Source: an uncultured Marinobacter sp.
Lineage (GTDB): Bacteria; Pseudomonadota; Gammaproteobacteria; Pseudomonadales; Oleiphilaceae
NCBI RefSeq assembly: GCF_947488835.1
Contig: NZ_CANLBK010000001.1
Span: forward strand, 806,001 to 870,000
Direction: 5' to 3'
Length of the DNA stretch: 64,000 nucleotides
The notes below the pieces were generated by a model. The model saw nothing but the letters and a program-made list of their open reading frames with translations. It was not told the origin of the DNA and made no database searches. Of the stretch, positions 35,349 to 44,067 are shown one piece after another (within the stretch, counting starts at the first letter, position 1; each line of letters begins with the position of its first letter). The position numbers and the translations under genes were made by a program.

Positions 35349-37317
35349 TCGTCGCCTCCACACCCGGATCTGCCCTGAACAACTGGTCCGCCAGCCGGGC
35401 CTGTGCATGGCGAGATGCAACCCGGTAACGCCGTAGTTCATTGCTTTGTTGTTCCAGCGCATTATCCAACCGGCTAATGAGGATGTTTCTTGCCTGAACC
35501 AACGCGTCATCTACTTGTACTTTAAGCAATTGGATCTCGGCGGCGTTATTGGCAAGTCGTCCTGCAAGTTGAATATGTTCGTTGTCGCCTGCCATCAACT
35601 GTTCTATGTCCGATCGCTGTGTTTGAAGCTGCTCCATTTCCGAGCTCAACTCACGAAGCTGCTTCTGCGCGGCCCAACGGTTTACGCCGTAATCATTAGC
35701 GACACTCCAGTCAAGGGAGGCCTTCATCCTCTGGTACTTTTCTCGCTGCCGGGCTGTGCTCTGGTCGTCCGGAAGCTGAGCAAGCGTAGCCGCGACCTTG
35801 CCCAATCGGGCTTTCAGGGCTTTCTGCTCCGTTGTCATGAAGAATTCGGCGTCTTCCTTGGCAAGGGCTCTTTCAATTTCTGTCTGGAACGAATTCAGGG
35901 CCTCTATCCACTCATCCGGTTGTTGCTGCGCCAACTCAAGCCCTGCTTCTTGGCTTCGGCTCTCCCGTTGCACCCGCCGGGTTTTCAGCATGGTTTCAAA
36001 GGTGCTGAGCTGTTGTTCCCGCTGCGCCAGCAATGCTTGCATCCGGTAAAGCTCATTGAGCTCCCCAAGAGCCTGCTGGAATGGCTCTGTTGCGAGCACT
36101 TCTGAAAGCCCGAAATCGGCAGGCGTTACGCGAAGACGGCCGTAGGAGTCGGTAACAATTTCATCGTTGTCCCGATAAAAATTCAAACGTGCCATGAGGT
36201 TTTCTTCGGTCAGAGCTTGCCGGGCTGCAATCAGCTCCTCACCGCGAGCTTCGTAGTGTTCCGCAGCTTGGGTAAATGCTTGCAAGGCCGCACGGGGCTG
36301 CTTCATCTGCTCAAGCACATAACCCCGTGCATACGGAACCTGTTCTCTCCATGGCAAAAACAATTCTCTTTGAGAGAGTGCATCCAGCGCGTCCAATGCC
36401 CTTTGCATCTCGCCCTGACCGGCCGCTGCAACGGCATAATCGAAGAGGCCTCTGTCGGAAAACACGCCATCCAGGGGCATGGCTCCAAGCAGTGTTAATG
36501 CCTCATCAAATTTGCTATTCCTTAGATAAAGACGAGCAAGGGATAGCCGACTTTGATCCAGTAGGGCTCCGTGCTCGGAAATCAGATCATCGTTCGGGCT
36601 CTCATCGTCCATAACAGAAATGAGCTCTTGCAGACTTTGCTGTGCTGCGGTGAAATCATCGGCGGCGATGTCGGCCATGGCCAGGTTATAGTTCAAGTAG
36701 TGTGCCCAGGGGCCAGAGTGCTTCAGGCTTTTAATCAGAGTGTCATCGCCACCCGCGCTATCACTGAATTCCTCAGATATCATGGCCAACTGCGCTCGCA
36801 GGTATAGCCATTCTGCGTGTAATTCTGAGTCGGCTTCTTCCAGCAACTCTGAATCAACCCGCTGAAGATTTTCGTAGGCCAGGTGGTAATCACCCTCGAG
36901 ATAGAAAACCTTGCCGAGATAAAACCAGGCCTGGCTGCGCACGTCAGGTGCGAGGGTGACGCGGGAGCGGCCGTGTTCATCTTCAAGCAATCGGATAAAG
37001 AGCTCACGGGCTTCACGAGTCATGCCGTAAGAGAGCATTAGCCCGCCTTCGACCAGTTCCGGATAATCGCCGTGCCCTCGGATTCCACCACGCTCGCGAG
37101 CCACATCCAGCAGGGTGAGCGCTTCAAACGCCTCGCCTTGGTGGTAGTTGTAGAGCACCCAACCATAGGCAGGGTCTTTGGCCCGCACTGGCGACTCTTC
37201 AGCAACAACAGCTGACACGCTGAGCAATAATGAAAGGCAGCCGGCGGCTACCGCAACCAGGCGTGTGCCTGTTCCGGTTTTATTCGGCTTTGAGCTGAAT
37301 GCCACGGGTCGTGTCAC
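35341..37317 (-). CDS. Large periplasmic TPR/coiled-coil protein
   Basis: A 658-residue exported protein. I place the start at GTG 37317, which overlaps the preceding stop as GTGA; a GTG at 37323 is the alternative. A signal peptide (about 1-40, ending SAVVA) is followed by helical repeats (about 45-330; LMLSYGMTREARELFIRLLE) and a C-terminal coiled-coil rich part (about 370-640; LSSEMEQLQTQRSDIEQLMA). No cysteine motif or enzyme motif is visible. It is read just before the large TPR lipoprotein. A structural periplasmic role fits. Confidence 0.82.
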   Translation of the reverse strand: MTRPVAFSSKPNKTGTGTRLVAVAAGCLSLLLSVSAVVAEESPVRAKDPAYGWVLYNYHQGEAFEALTLLDVARERGGIRGHGDYPELVEGGLMLSYGMTREARELFIRLLEDEHGRSRVTLAPDVRSQAWFYLGKVFYLEGDYHLAYENLQRVDSELLEEADSELHAEWLYLRAQLAMISEEFSDSAGGDDTLIKSLKHSGPWAHYLNYNLAMADIAADDFTAAQQSLQELISVMDDESPNDDLISEHGALLDQSRLSLARLYLRNSKFDEALTLLGAMPLDGVFSDRGLFDYAVAAAGQGEMQRALDALDALSQRELFLPWREQVPYARGYVLEQMKQPRAALQAFTQAAEHYEARGEELIAARQALTEENLMARLNFYRDNDEIVTDSYGRLRVTPADFGLSEVLATEPFQQALGELNELYRMQALLAQREQQLSTFETMLKTRRVQRESRSQEAGLELAQQQPDEWIEALNSFQTEIERALAKEDAEFFMTTEQKALKARLGKVAATLAQLPDDQSTARQREKYQRMKASLDWSVANDYGVNRWAAQKQLRELSSEMEQLQTQRSDIEQLMAGDNEHIQLAGRLANNAAEIQLLKVQVDDALVQARNILISRLDNALEQQSNELRRYRVASRHAQARLADQLFRADPGVEATND

Positions 37318-37859
37318 TCCCACTCCACTATGGAAACCATGGGTTGGTAGTCTGACGAGCGATCCTCAATTCGAATTTCTAGTGCGGCTGTATCCGTGCC
37401 CTTTTCAAATGACAAAGTAGCCGCCTGTTTATAGGCGCGGTTGTTCGGACCAATGCCTTCTACGAAAGCCGTCACTTCGTGGGTTCCGGTTTTGAGGTTG
37501 CCGATGTACAAACGCTGCATGCCGCCGCGCTCCAGGGCTGTAACCTGGCTCTCAGTGTACAAATGGGAGGCGACAATATCGCCGTTCACTTTCAGCTTCA
37601 CGGCGTCCAACTGCAGGAACTTACCCGCATCAACACTGAGAAATACCGCAAACTGCGTGCTTGCCGGGAACAACAGGTCTTCTTCCAGAATAAACAGATC
37701 ACGGTTCAGGCGAATCACCTTCTTTTTGAGATCCTGAACACGTTCCGCAACCGCTTTACTGTCTTCTGCCGGGTCCGTTTCCGCAAACAGGCTCCCACTC
37801 ATGAACAACATGAATGCAGCCAGCAGGCCAGCAACCAGTGTCTTTTGTGAATCCGTCAT
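37314..37859 (-). CDS. Exported protein of unknown function in the motor operon
   Basis: A 181-residue protein with a signal peptide (1-26, ...SGSLFA), then a short charged coiled segment (about 32-62; AVAERVQDLKKKVIRLNRDL) and a beta-rich domain to the end (FAVFLSVDAGKFLQLDAVKL, ERGGMQRLYIGNLKTGTHEV). Relatives are, as I remember, sometimes wrongly labelled AraC regulators in databases; nothing in this sequence binds DNA. It overlaps the next gene by four bases and follows the DUF3570 barrel by 19 bases. Confidence 0.75.
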   Translation of the reverse strand: MTDSQKTLVAGLLAAFMLFMSGSLFAETDPAEDSKAVAERVQDLKKKVIRLNRDLFILEEDLLFPASTQFAVFLSVDAGKFLQLDAVKLKVNGDIVASHLYTESQVTALERGGMQRLYIGNLKTGTHEVTAFVEGIGPNNRAYKQAATLSFEKGTDTAALEIRIEDRSSDYQPMVSIVEWE

Positions 37860-37878
37860 AATCAGGTTTCCTGCAAAC

Positions 37879-39030
37879 TCAGTATTCGAGAATCAGCGAT
37901 GCTCGGGTAACTAACGCATCGAATGAATAAAGTGGCTCTTGGCCAGGCACATAATTGCCCGGAGCGGTGACATCCCGGAAGTTGTCATAGTCGAAATTCA
38001 ACCAATCCAGCAGCAGGCTGAACTGAAGCCGCTTGATACCCGGCAAGGATGTCTGCTTCCACTCATAAACCGCGCCTGTTCCAAAGGTTGTGCCCGAAAA
38101 AGAGCTCATTTCTTTGTCTCTCGCCAGATGGGTCTGTGAGTTTTCATAGGCGTAAAGGTCGCTGTAGAAATCTGCCTCGCCCTGGCTGTAGTAGCGCACC
38201 GACCCCTCCAGCGACCAATGTTGATTCAGAGCGTGCACGTAACCCAATTCAATGGTGTGCGCGTTAATACCCCAGGTGTCTGTGAAATACCGGTATTCAC
38301 CGCGAATGGAGGCCCGGTAAGGCAGGTGGTAAATAGCCCGCGCGGCCACCGATGAACTGGTGCGAGTTTCGGGGTAACGCTCAGGCTGGTACAAAAACGC
38401 ATTGGCGTTATTGGGGTCGAGATAACGATTCTGCCGGTAGGGGTTCTGCAAGAAGCCTTCGTCTGTGACTACTTCCAGGTCGAGCCCAACGAGCAAATTG
38501 CGAGTGAGAACCTGGCTAAAGCCCAACTGGTAGTTACGGCGATCAGCATCTTCACTGAAACTATTGTTGCCAAGCTTACCCACCTCATCCCAACCTGCCG
38601 CATACCCTAAGGTCACAGTGGACATTCCACCAAAGAACTCCTGGCTTACGGTGAAGTACAGGGTACTGGCCTCGTAATCGTTCTCTGAGCTGTTGGTAAA
38701 TCCCAGGCTCATGATCGCCCGGTCATACAGGTAATCAACGCCCAGCGTATACTCCGTGCGCTCTTCTTCATAAGCACTTGCGGTGGCCAAAACGTCTACC
38801 GACGCTGCCGACACCATATCCACATAATACTGCCCCGACACAGACACCTGAGGCCCAACACTCTTGCGCGCCAGCACTACGGGGCCATCAATTACCATGC
38901 CGCCGCCGTCGTACCGGTGATAAAACAAATCCACGTTATCCACTGGCAGGGTTGCAGCCTGCGCAAACGAAGCGGCCAGCATAAGTATGATAAACAGCCA
39001 GGCCTTAGGCGCGCGCTCAGTTACAACCAC
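37879..39030 (-). CDS. DUF3570 outer-membrane beta-barrel protein
   Basis: A 383-residue barrel. The start is set at GTG 39030, with GGGAGG five bases upstream; the frame is open to 39114. This start overlaps the end of the DUF4266 gene. A signal peptide ends at SFAQA. The mature N-terminus VDLFYHRYDGGGMVIDGPVV and the strand VSVSGQYYVDMVSAASVDVL are typical of DUF3570. It ends in Tyr (SLILEY), as do many barrel proteins. DUF3570 proteins characteristically sit beside DUF4266 lipoproteins, as here. No cargo or function is established. Confidence 0.85.
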   Translation of the reverse strand: MVVTERAPKAWLFIILMLAASFAQAATLPVDNVDLFYHRYDGGGMVIDGPVVLARKSVGPQVSVSGQYYVDMVSAASVDVLATASAYEEERTEYTLGVDYLYDRAIMSLGFTNSSENDYEASTLYFTVSQEFFGGMSTVTLGYAAGWDEVGKLGNNSFSEDADRRNYQLGFSQVLTRNLLVGLDLEVVTDEGFLQNPYRQNRYLDPNNANAFLYQPERYPETRTSSSVAARAIYHLPYRASIRGEYRYFTDTWGINAHTIELGYVHALNQHWSLEGSVRYYSQGEADFYSDLYAYENSQTHLARDKEMSSFSGTTFGTGAVYEWKQTSLPGIKRLQFSLLLDWLNFDYDNFRDVTAPGNYVPGQEPLYSFDALVTRASLILEY

Positions 39031-39253
39031 AGCCACCTCCCGCGCCACCTTCTGCCCCACGGGCAGACTCCCTCGCCTGATATACGTGGTTGATGTAGGA
39101 GTCTGCTTTACCATGGCGGCTCAGGCTCATGATCGGGTCGGCCAGGCGATCCCTCTCATAAGGCTTAACCCAGGGCTCGACAGAGCTGCACCCGGCCGTT
39201 GCTGATAACAGCAGCGCCAATAACAAAGGCGCGATGATGGTCAGTTTGCGCAT
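39017..39253 (-). CDS. DUF4266 small lipoprotein with CxC tail
   Basis: A 78-residue lipoprotein: lipobox ending SATAGC (Cys22), mature part SSVEPWVKPYERDRLADPIM, and a C-terminus GGAGGGCGCN with two cysteines one residue apart. The internal start MRKL at 39253 fits the signal peptide better than 39277. DUF4266 proteins are tiny and keep the WVKPYER-LADPIM pattern and the Gly-rich CxC tail. The tail could bind metal or a cofactor, which is inference. It overlaps the DUF3570 start and follows the TlpA gene. Confidence 0.85.
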   Translation of the reverse strand: MRKLTIIAPLLLALLLSATAGCSSVEPWVKPYERDRLADPIMSLSRHGKADSYINHVYQARESARGAEGGAGGGCGCN

Positions 39254-39273
39254 ATTGCTTACCCGCTCGGGAA

Positions 39274-39771
39274 TCACTCTCGCACCAGTTCTCTTATCTG
39301 GGCTTCGTACTCAACTTCGTAGCCTGGCTTGTAGCCATAGTGAATGTAGCGGGCATTGCCATCACGATCGATCATCACAGTAGTGGGCATGGCCGGCACT
39401 TCGTAAAGCTTGCTCACTGAACTTTCCGGATCGTACAAAATGGGATAGTCCACCGGCACCTTCTCCAGAAAACGCAAAGCCTCATCGCGGTTCTCATCCA
39501 CGTTCACTGCAAGAATGGTGAAGCCCAGATCCTGATAGCGGCTGTAAATATCATCCATCAGAGGCATTTCCTGCCGGCAGGGGCCGCACCAGGACGCCCA
39601 GAAGTTGAGCATGACCACCTCACCGCGATGGTCTTCCAACCGGATGTTTTCTCCCGCTCGGCTCTCCAGAGTGAAGTCCGGAGCCGGGACATTGATGGCG
39701 TCTGCCTGAACGCTTATTGCAGCGCCGGACAAAGCAAGGGCCAGGGCTATGGCTGTAACCGGGTTATTCAT
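39274..39771 (-). CDS. TlpA/ResA-like periplasmic thioredoxin
   Basis: A 165-residue exported thiol oxidoreductase with a signal peptide (1-23) and a thioredoxin-fold domain. The active site is FWASWCGPCRQEMP with Cys62 and Cys65, and the cis-Pro lies in VPAMPTTVMIDRDG. Such proteins reduce disulfides, often in apocytochromes, and take electrons from DsbD or CcdA; DsbD is encoded at 5.4 kb. In this operon likely clients are the CXXCH proteins or the CxC tail of the DUF4266 protein, whose gene is next. That client link is inference. Confidence 0.9.
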   Translation of the reverse strand: MNNPVTAIALALALSGAAISVQADAINVPAPDFTLESRAGENIRLEDHRGEVVMLNFWASWCGPCRQEMPLMDDIYSRYQDLGFTILAVNVDENRDEALRFLEKVPVDYPILYDPESSVSKLYEVPAMPTTVMIDRDGNARYIHYGYKPGYEVEYEAQIRELVRE

Positions 39772-39788
39772 TCAAATGGCTCCTGTGT

Positions 39789-40448
39789 TCAGAAAAATAG
39801 CGACAATCCGGTACGGATTTCAGTGTTCATGGAGGTTTTCTCCGCCCCTACCACATCAATACGGTAGTAGTGCTGGCGCACGCCGATATCTATGGCAAGG
39901 CTGTCTGTGAGCAATACCTGATAGCCAGCTCCGGCGTTAACGGTAAAGCGGGTATCACCGCCGAAATCCGTGGCGCCCGCGCCGGCAATCAGATAGAAAT
40001 TGGTATTGAATGCGTAGTTCTCGCTAAAAAACGCCTGGCCGGGCAGAAGGTTATAGCCCAGGTTGATGTTGTAATAGCGATACTCTCGCTCGCTGTCGGT
40101 TAACACCTGCACGTTACCCGCCAGATTTTCAAAACTGGTTTGGCCACCTTCCGCGAAACCTATTCCTGCCTCGAAAAAGAAGGATTCGCTCAGGTGATAG
40201 GTAAGCTTGCCGCCATAGACAAACGACGATTCGAAATCTTCAATATTAATCACGCCCAGAAAGCCGCCGATCTCGAAGTTCTCGGTATCAATCAGTGCCT
40301 CATTGACCGGCACAGGTTTTACATCCGGCTCGATCAAAGGCCGATCATCACGTTCGGCACTCGCCTGCGCGAATACCTGAGGCGCAAACGCCATAACCTG
40401 TGCCAGGCAAAACCCGGTCAGAAAAAGATGCTTAGTCCGATTTTCCAT
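39789..40448 (-). CDS. Small outer-membrane beta-barrel protein
   Basis: A 219-residue protein with a signal peptide (1-28, ...QVFA), a Pro-rich mature N-terminus (RPLIEPDVKPVPVNEALIDT) and an eight-strand OmpA-like barrel pattern: ENFEIGGFLGVINIEDFESS, YNINLGYNLLP, FYLIAGAGATDFGG. It ends TGLSLFF with a terminal Phe. It overlaps the preceding SH3/barrel gene by 31 bases. The two proteins look like paired paralogues, since both end in LSLFF or LSIFF and share barrel length. Confidence 0.8.
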   Translation of the reverse strand: MENRTKHLFLTGFCLAQVMAFAPQVFAQASAERDDRPLIEPDVKPVPVNEALIDTENFEIGGFLGVINIEDFESSFVYGGKLTYHLSESFFFEAGIGFAEGGQTSFENLAGNVQVLTDSEREYRYYNINLGYNLLPGQAFFSENYAFNTNFYLIAGAGATDFGGDTRFTVNAGAGYQVLLTDSLAIDIGVRQHYYRIDVVGAEKTSMNTEIRTGLSLFF

Positions 40449-41167
40449 TCTGTCGCTTCTTCGTTGGTTGATCGGCTGGTAAAGACTTTGTAGTCCTTGA
40501 ACTCGGCCCGGATAAAATAACGCTCGGTGATGTACACCCGCAGTCCCAGGCCCGCATGCCCTACACTGTTATCTCGCTCTTCTGGCACGGCCAATGTTGC
40601 TTTGGGATCTACCCAGATATGCCCAACACCAAGGGTGAAGAACGGTGACACTCTCCACTGGGGGAATGGCTGGTGCACTATATTGGCATTCACCATGAGT
40701 ATCTCCGAGGCGCTGCCCAGTACCTGCGAACCCCACACTTCCGCAGCGAGGTTGGGAGTGAACCAGTAGCCCCCGTAACCAGCGGTGACAGGGTTGTTTT
40801 CAAACTCCCCCATCAGAATTCCCGCTTCAAACGTGCGCTCGCTGAACGCCTTCCTATCCGGTACGCTGAGATTGACGCTTTCACCGGTTGCGTCCCGGGT
40901 TTGCGCAATCGCTGCAACAGCCACCCAACCTTCTCGGCCCTTGTTATCCCGCACTTTCATCCAGCCGGTTTTGCGTTGCAGCAGGGTTAACCATTCACCT
41001 TTTTCGCTGCTATGGAACACCGGATAACCAACAGCAGGGCCGGTGCGCCAGGCCACAAAAGGCTCGACAACCTGAACCCGCTGTTCGGGTTCATCACCGC
41101 CCCATAGCCAGCCAGCCCAAGCCGTCCCGGGTAAGCAGAGCATCAGTAACAGAATGGCAATGGGCAT
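40418..41167 (-). CDS. SH3-like domain fused to an outer-membrane beta-barrel
   Basis: A 249-residue protein with a signal peptide (1-18), a bacterial SH3 domain (about 28-90; VEPFVAWRTGPAVGYPVFHS and LLQRKTGWMKVRDNKGREGW) and a C-terminal small barrel (about 110-249) ending GLSIFF. SH3b domains usually bind peptidoglycan or peptides, so the protein could link the barrel to the wall. A long overlap of 31 bases with the downstream barrel gene suggests coupled translation. It is 21 bases after the beta-propeller cytochrome gene. Confidence 0.8.
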   Translation of the reverse strand: MPIAILLLMLCLPGTAWAGWLWGGDEPEQRVQVVEPFVAWRTGPAVGYPVFHSSEKGEWLTLLQRKTGWMKVRDNKGREGWVAVAAIAQTRDATGESVNLSVPDRKAFSERTFEAGILMGEFENNPVTAGYGGYWFTPNLAAEVWGSQVLGSASEILMVNANIVHQPFPQWRVSPFFTLGVGHIWVDPKATLAVPEERDNSVGHAGLGLRVYITERYFIRAEFKDYKVFTSRSTNEEATEWKIGLSIFF

Positions 41168-41188
41168 GATTGTGGTGTCAGGTCCTGA

Positions 41189-43852
41189 TTAATTGTCTGG
41201 GGCGTCGAACGGGTTGTTGTAGTACTGAGCGCCCATGTCCAGCCACTCGGCAATCAGGCGCAGTTCGGCGGGAGACAAACGGCCATCGTGGGTGCCACCG
41301 GGCTTGAACGCCTCACGGAAACGAGTACTGGCTAGGGCTCCATTTACAGACATGCTTGCTGGAACCGTAATCGGAACAAGAATGGGCGTTGGCAGGCCAG
41401 TAACCTCATCCAGTATCGGATTACCCTCTTCGTCTCTCAGCACCTCGCCTGAATCAACCATTGTGTCAACTAGCACGCCCCCTGGATTTAGTTCCTGCGC
41501 GTTATCAGGAAACAGCAACTCCCGATAAGATTTAAAGTGCAGCGGGTTGGCATCGGAAGATCCGTTGGTTAGATCTAAGTTGGCCTCTGGAACAGCCTTT
41601 AAGTTTGCGTCAACAGGATCTGCTTCTGTATGGCACGAGGTGCAAGTGTGATCGTCTAATACCTGTCCACCCCCGTCGACAACTACTCGACTCACATTCC
41701 ATTGCGGATGAATATGGGTTTCGTAATTGATCACTGCCCGGCAATTAGCTGCCCAGTCGTTTTCACAGGCGACGGAAATCGGCGGCGTTGTCTGCAGATT
41801 TTCATAAGCCATTGACCTATCTTCTGCACTGCTCATAAGATCCTCCCACTCATCATCCCTGTATATGGGATCAGGCAATGGCAGCCGAATATCCTGAGTT
41901 CGCGCATAAACCTCAGCCATGGTTTCGCCGATGCGATCCGTATACAAGCCTGGATCCGTACCCGGGAAAGGCAGCGTGATGGCACTGGCACCTTCCCACA
42001 CAGACTCCGGGCCGGCATCGGGGCGCCCGTGGGAAACCGGTGATCCAGATTCATGACACCCTTGGCATTCCAAAGTTTCGCCGGGGCGAACCGACAACCA
42101 GTTCTGATGGCGCTCAGTGATTCTACGACCCTGACCATCCAATACGCTGATAGCAAACGCCACGTTGGCTGGTACGGCTACTTTTACCGAGCCATCGGGC
42201 TCTATGGGTACATAACCCAGAATTTCCCGCATCAATTGCCCACGGCTGCGGCCAAAGGCACTGTTATCAAAATCTTTCACATTCTCATCAGGCATCGATA
42301 CTGGCTTTTCAAGGCGCAAGAATCGCGCCGGGCGCTGCACCGTTGGCGTGATAGAAGGATCCGCCATCGCTGCGATACCGTTTGGTGTTATATCGATGCC
42401 ATCCATATCGTAAACGCTGCGAATATGCAGAATGCCATAACCGTCATCGGCGAGATCTGCGGCATCTCCCATGGGCTGATCGTCGGGAATAAACCCCTCC
42501 AGTGGCCGCTCACGCATCAGCATGGCTTCATCAAACTGTTCACCTTCAGAAGGCTCCACAACGGGTCGCTGGGTTCCGTTTGCCACATCCAGCAGCCATA
42601 GTCCGTATACCGGCGGCGCAGGTACGTAGGCATCAGATTCCAGGCGTTCCTCAGTGCAGTTCACAATACGGCCGGATGCCCTTTCGCTGAGCCGACAGGG
42701 TGTCCAACTAACCAGGTACCTTCCGGTTCCGTCCATAAGAGGTGAAATAGAGCCGTAGCGTCCATTTAGCGACAGTTGACCATCAAGCGTAATGCCCGGA
42801 ATCAGTGGGCGTTGGCCGCCATTGCTGGCAACACCATCAATGCGCAATCCGGCTTCCACGTAGTTATGAATATCGACCTCAGCCGGTGCAGAAGCGTAAT
42901 CGGTACTTTCAAAGGGACGCAATTGAACCAACACAGAGTTTGAATCGGTTTTCCGGGCCTTCAAGTACTGAACATTGCGTGCTCCGAGAACAGAGTCGTG
43001 GGAATGACGACCATACAGGTAGGAGAGCCCTGTACCGTCCGGATTCACCCGATACAGATTCACACCGTTGTTACGAGTCTGCCCTGCATTATCCCAGCGG
43101 CTGAATACGATAAACCCTTCATCGGTAACCAGTGGATCCAGGTCGTGGCTCTGATTAAAGGTAATTTGCTGAATGTTCTCACCATCGTCGTCCATGGTAT
43201 GGAGAACGAATGCGGGAGCATTCCGGTTTTCATCCAGGCCGGCAAACTGGCCTTTGCCCTCATCCAACAAAATGGCTTTGGAAGCCCGCTGGCGGCTAGA
43301 CGAAAACACTATTCGGCCATCAGGTAAATAAGCCGGAGCAACATCCTGACCAGCTTCGGCTGTTACGTTAGAGGTTATGATTCGGCGCAGGACATCCGCT
43401 ACACGATCGTATTCCCAGATATTCCAGGTGGGCTGATCTTCGTCATCGGCATCTTCAATTTCCGGCGCCCGCATGGCAAAGAGCGCGCGGTTACCATCGT
43501 GGGAAACGTGCAGATCTTTTACGTCATACAACAGGCGGCCCGCATCATTGAGAAACCCAACGCCAGAAAAGGCCTGTGAAGACACATCCACAGCGCGGGC
43601 ATCGATGGAGGCACTGTTTTTTACAAATAAGCGGGCGCCCGGGCGAAACCCGGAAGGGTCAGCCAGGTTGTCCTCTACCAACGCCCCACTATTGCTATCG
43701 AATAACAATGGTCGCTTCACATAGAGCACAGGGTTCTCGACCACCACGGGGTCTGCTTGCTGACTGTCTGCACTTGGTAAACAGCCTGAAAGCGTTACCA
43801 ACAGACCGGAAAAAGCCAGCAAGCGGATGATCTTGATCGATTTGTGAGGCAC
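41189..43852 (-). CDS. Di-heme beta-propeller lipoprotein, HZS-alpha-like
   Basis: An 887-residue outer-membrane lipoprotein (lipobox ending LSGC, Cys24). The middle part (about 110-480) has TolB/PD40-type propeller blades, e.g. DVAPAYLPDGRIVFSSSRQR and DLDPLVTDEGFIVFSRWDNA. The later part holds two c-type heme sites, CQGCH (Cys596, His600) and CTSCH (Cys737, His741). This layout resembles the hydrazine synthase alpha-subunit domain family (propeller plus heme); in organisms without anammox such proteins have no known function. It is the first gene of the 15-gene minus-strand row and divergent from the three-gene operon at 44068. Hydrazine synthesis itself is not implied. Confidence 0.8.
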   Translation of the reverse strand: MPHKSIKIIRLLAFSGLLVTLSGCLPSADSQQADPVVVENPVLYVKRPLLFDSNSGALVEDNLADPSGFRPGARLFVKNSASIDARAVDVSSQAFSGVGFLNDAGRLLYDVKDLHVSHDGNRALFAMRAPEIEDADDEDQPTWNIWEYDRVADVLRRIITSNVTAEAGQDVAPAYLPDGRIVFSSSRQRASKAILLDEGKGQFAGLDENRNAPAFVLHTMDDDGENIQQITFNQSHDLDPLVTDEGFIVFSRWDNAGQTRNNGVNLYRVNPDGTGLSYLYGRHSHDSVLGARNVQYLKARKTDSNSVLVQLRPFESTDYASAPAEVDIHNYVEAGLRIDGVASNGGQRPLIPGITLDGQLSLNGRYGSISPLMDGTGRYLVSWTPCRLSERASGRIVNCTEERLESDAYVPAPPVYGLWLLDVANGTQRPVVEPSEGEQFDEAMLMRERPLEGFIPDDQPMGDAADLADDGYGILHIRSVYDMDGIDITPNGIAAMADPSITPTVQRPARFLRLEKPVSMPDENVKDFDNSAFGRSRGQLMREILGYVPIEPDGSVKVAVPANVAFAISVLDGQGRRITERHQNWLSVRPGETLECQGCHESGSPVSHGRPDAGPESVWEGASAITLPFPGTDPGLYTDRIGETMAEVYARTQDIRLPLPDPIYRDDEWEDLMSSAEDRSMAYENLQTTPPISVACENDWAANCRAVINYETHIHPQWNVSRVVVDGGGQVLDDHTCTSCHTEADPVDANLKAVPEANLDLTNGSSDANPLHFKSYRELLFPDNAQELNPGGVLVDTMVDSGEVLRDEEGNPILDEVTGLPTPILVPITVPASMSVNGALASTRFREAFKPGGTHDGRLSPAELRLIAEWLDMGAQYYNNPFDAPDN

Positions 43853-43947
43853 GCGCCTTAGTCCCCTGGAAACAGTGTCACCGCAGTGAATATAGTGAAT
43901 TCATGACATAAATTAAGTCTGTGGAACCGTGCACCTCCAGAGGCTTT

Positions 43948-43969
43948 ACGTAAGTAATTGTAATTACGT
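43948..43969. promoter_or_regulatory. Imperfect palindrome in the divergent promoter region
   Basis: ACGTAA (43948-43953) and TTACGT (43964-43969) flank a partly symmetric centre. It lies in a 215-base AT-rich gap between the two divergent operons, the only AT-rich stretch of the cluster, and may be an operator serving both. No regulator gene is in the cluster. Confidence 0.35.
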
Positions 43970-44067
43970 GGAGCGCCCCACAAATTCCATGTTAATTGCA
44001 AGTATAAACTATTAACAATTGTCAAATTGGCCTAATGTGCCAAAGCTAAACCATTGAGGACGGCGAC

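Noticed and set aside
35446-36105. Plus-strand open frame of 219 codons opposite the coiled-coil gene
   Set aside because: Antisense shadow; Leu/Cys-rich translation with no start signal.
37314-37859. AraC-type transcription regulator
   Set aside because: The protein has a signal peptide and a beta-rich mature part, with no helix-turn-helix.
41189-43852. Evidence for anammox-type hydrazine synthesis
   Set aside because: Only an alpha-like domain protein is present; beta and gamma subunits and hydrazine dehydrogenase are missing from the window.
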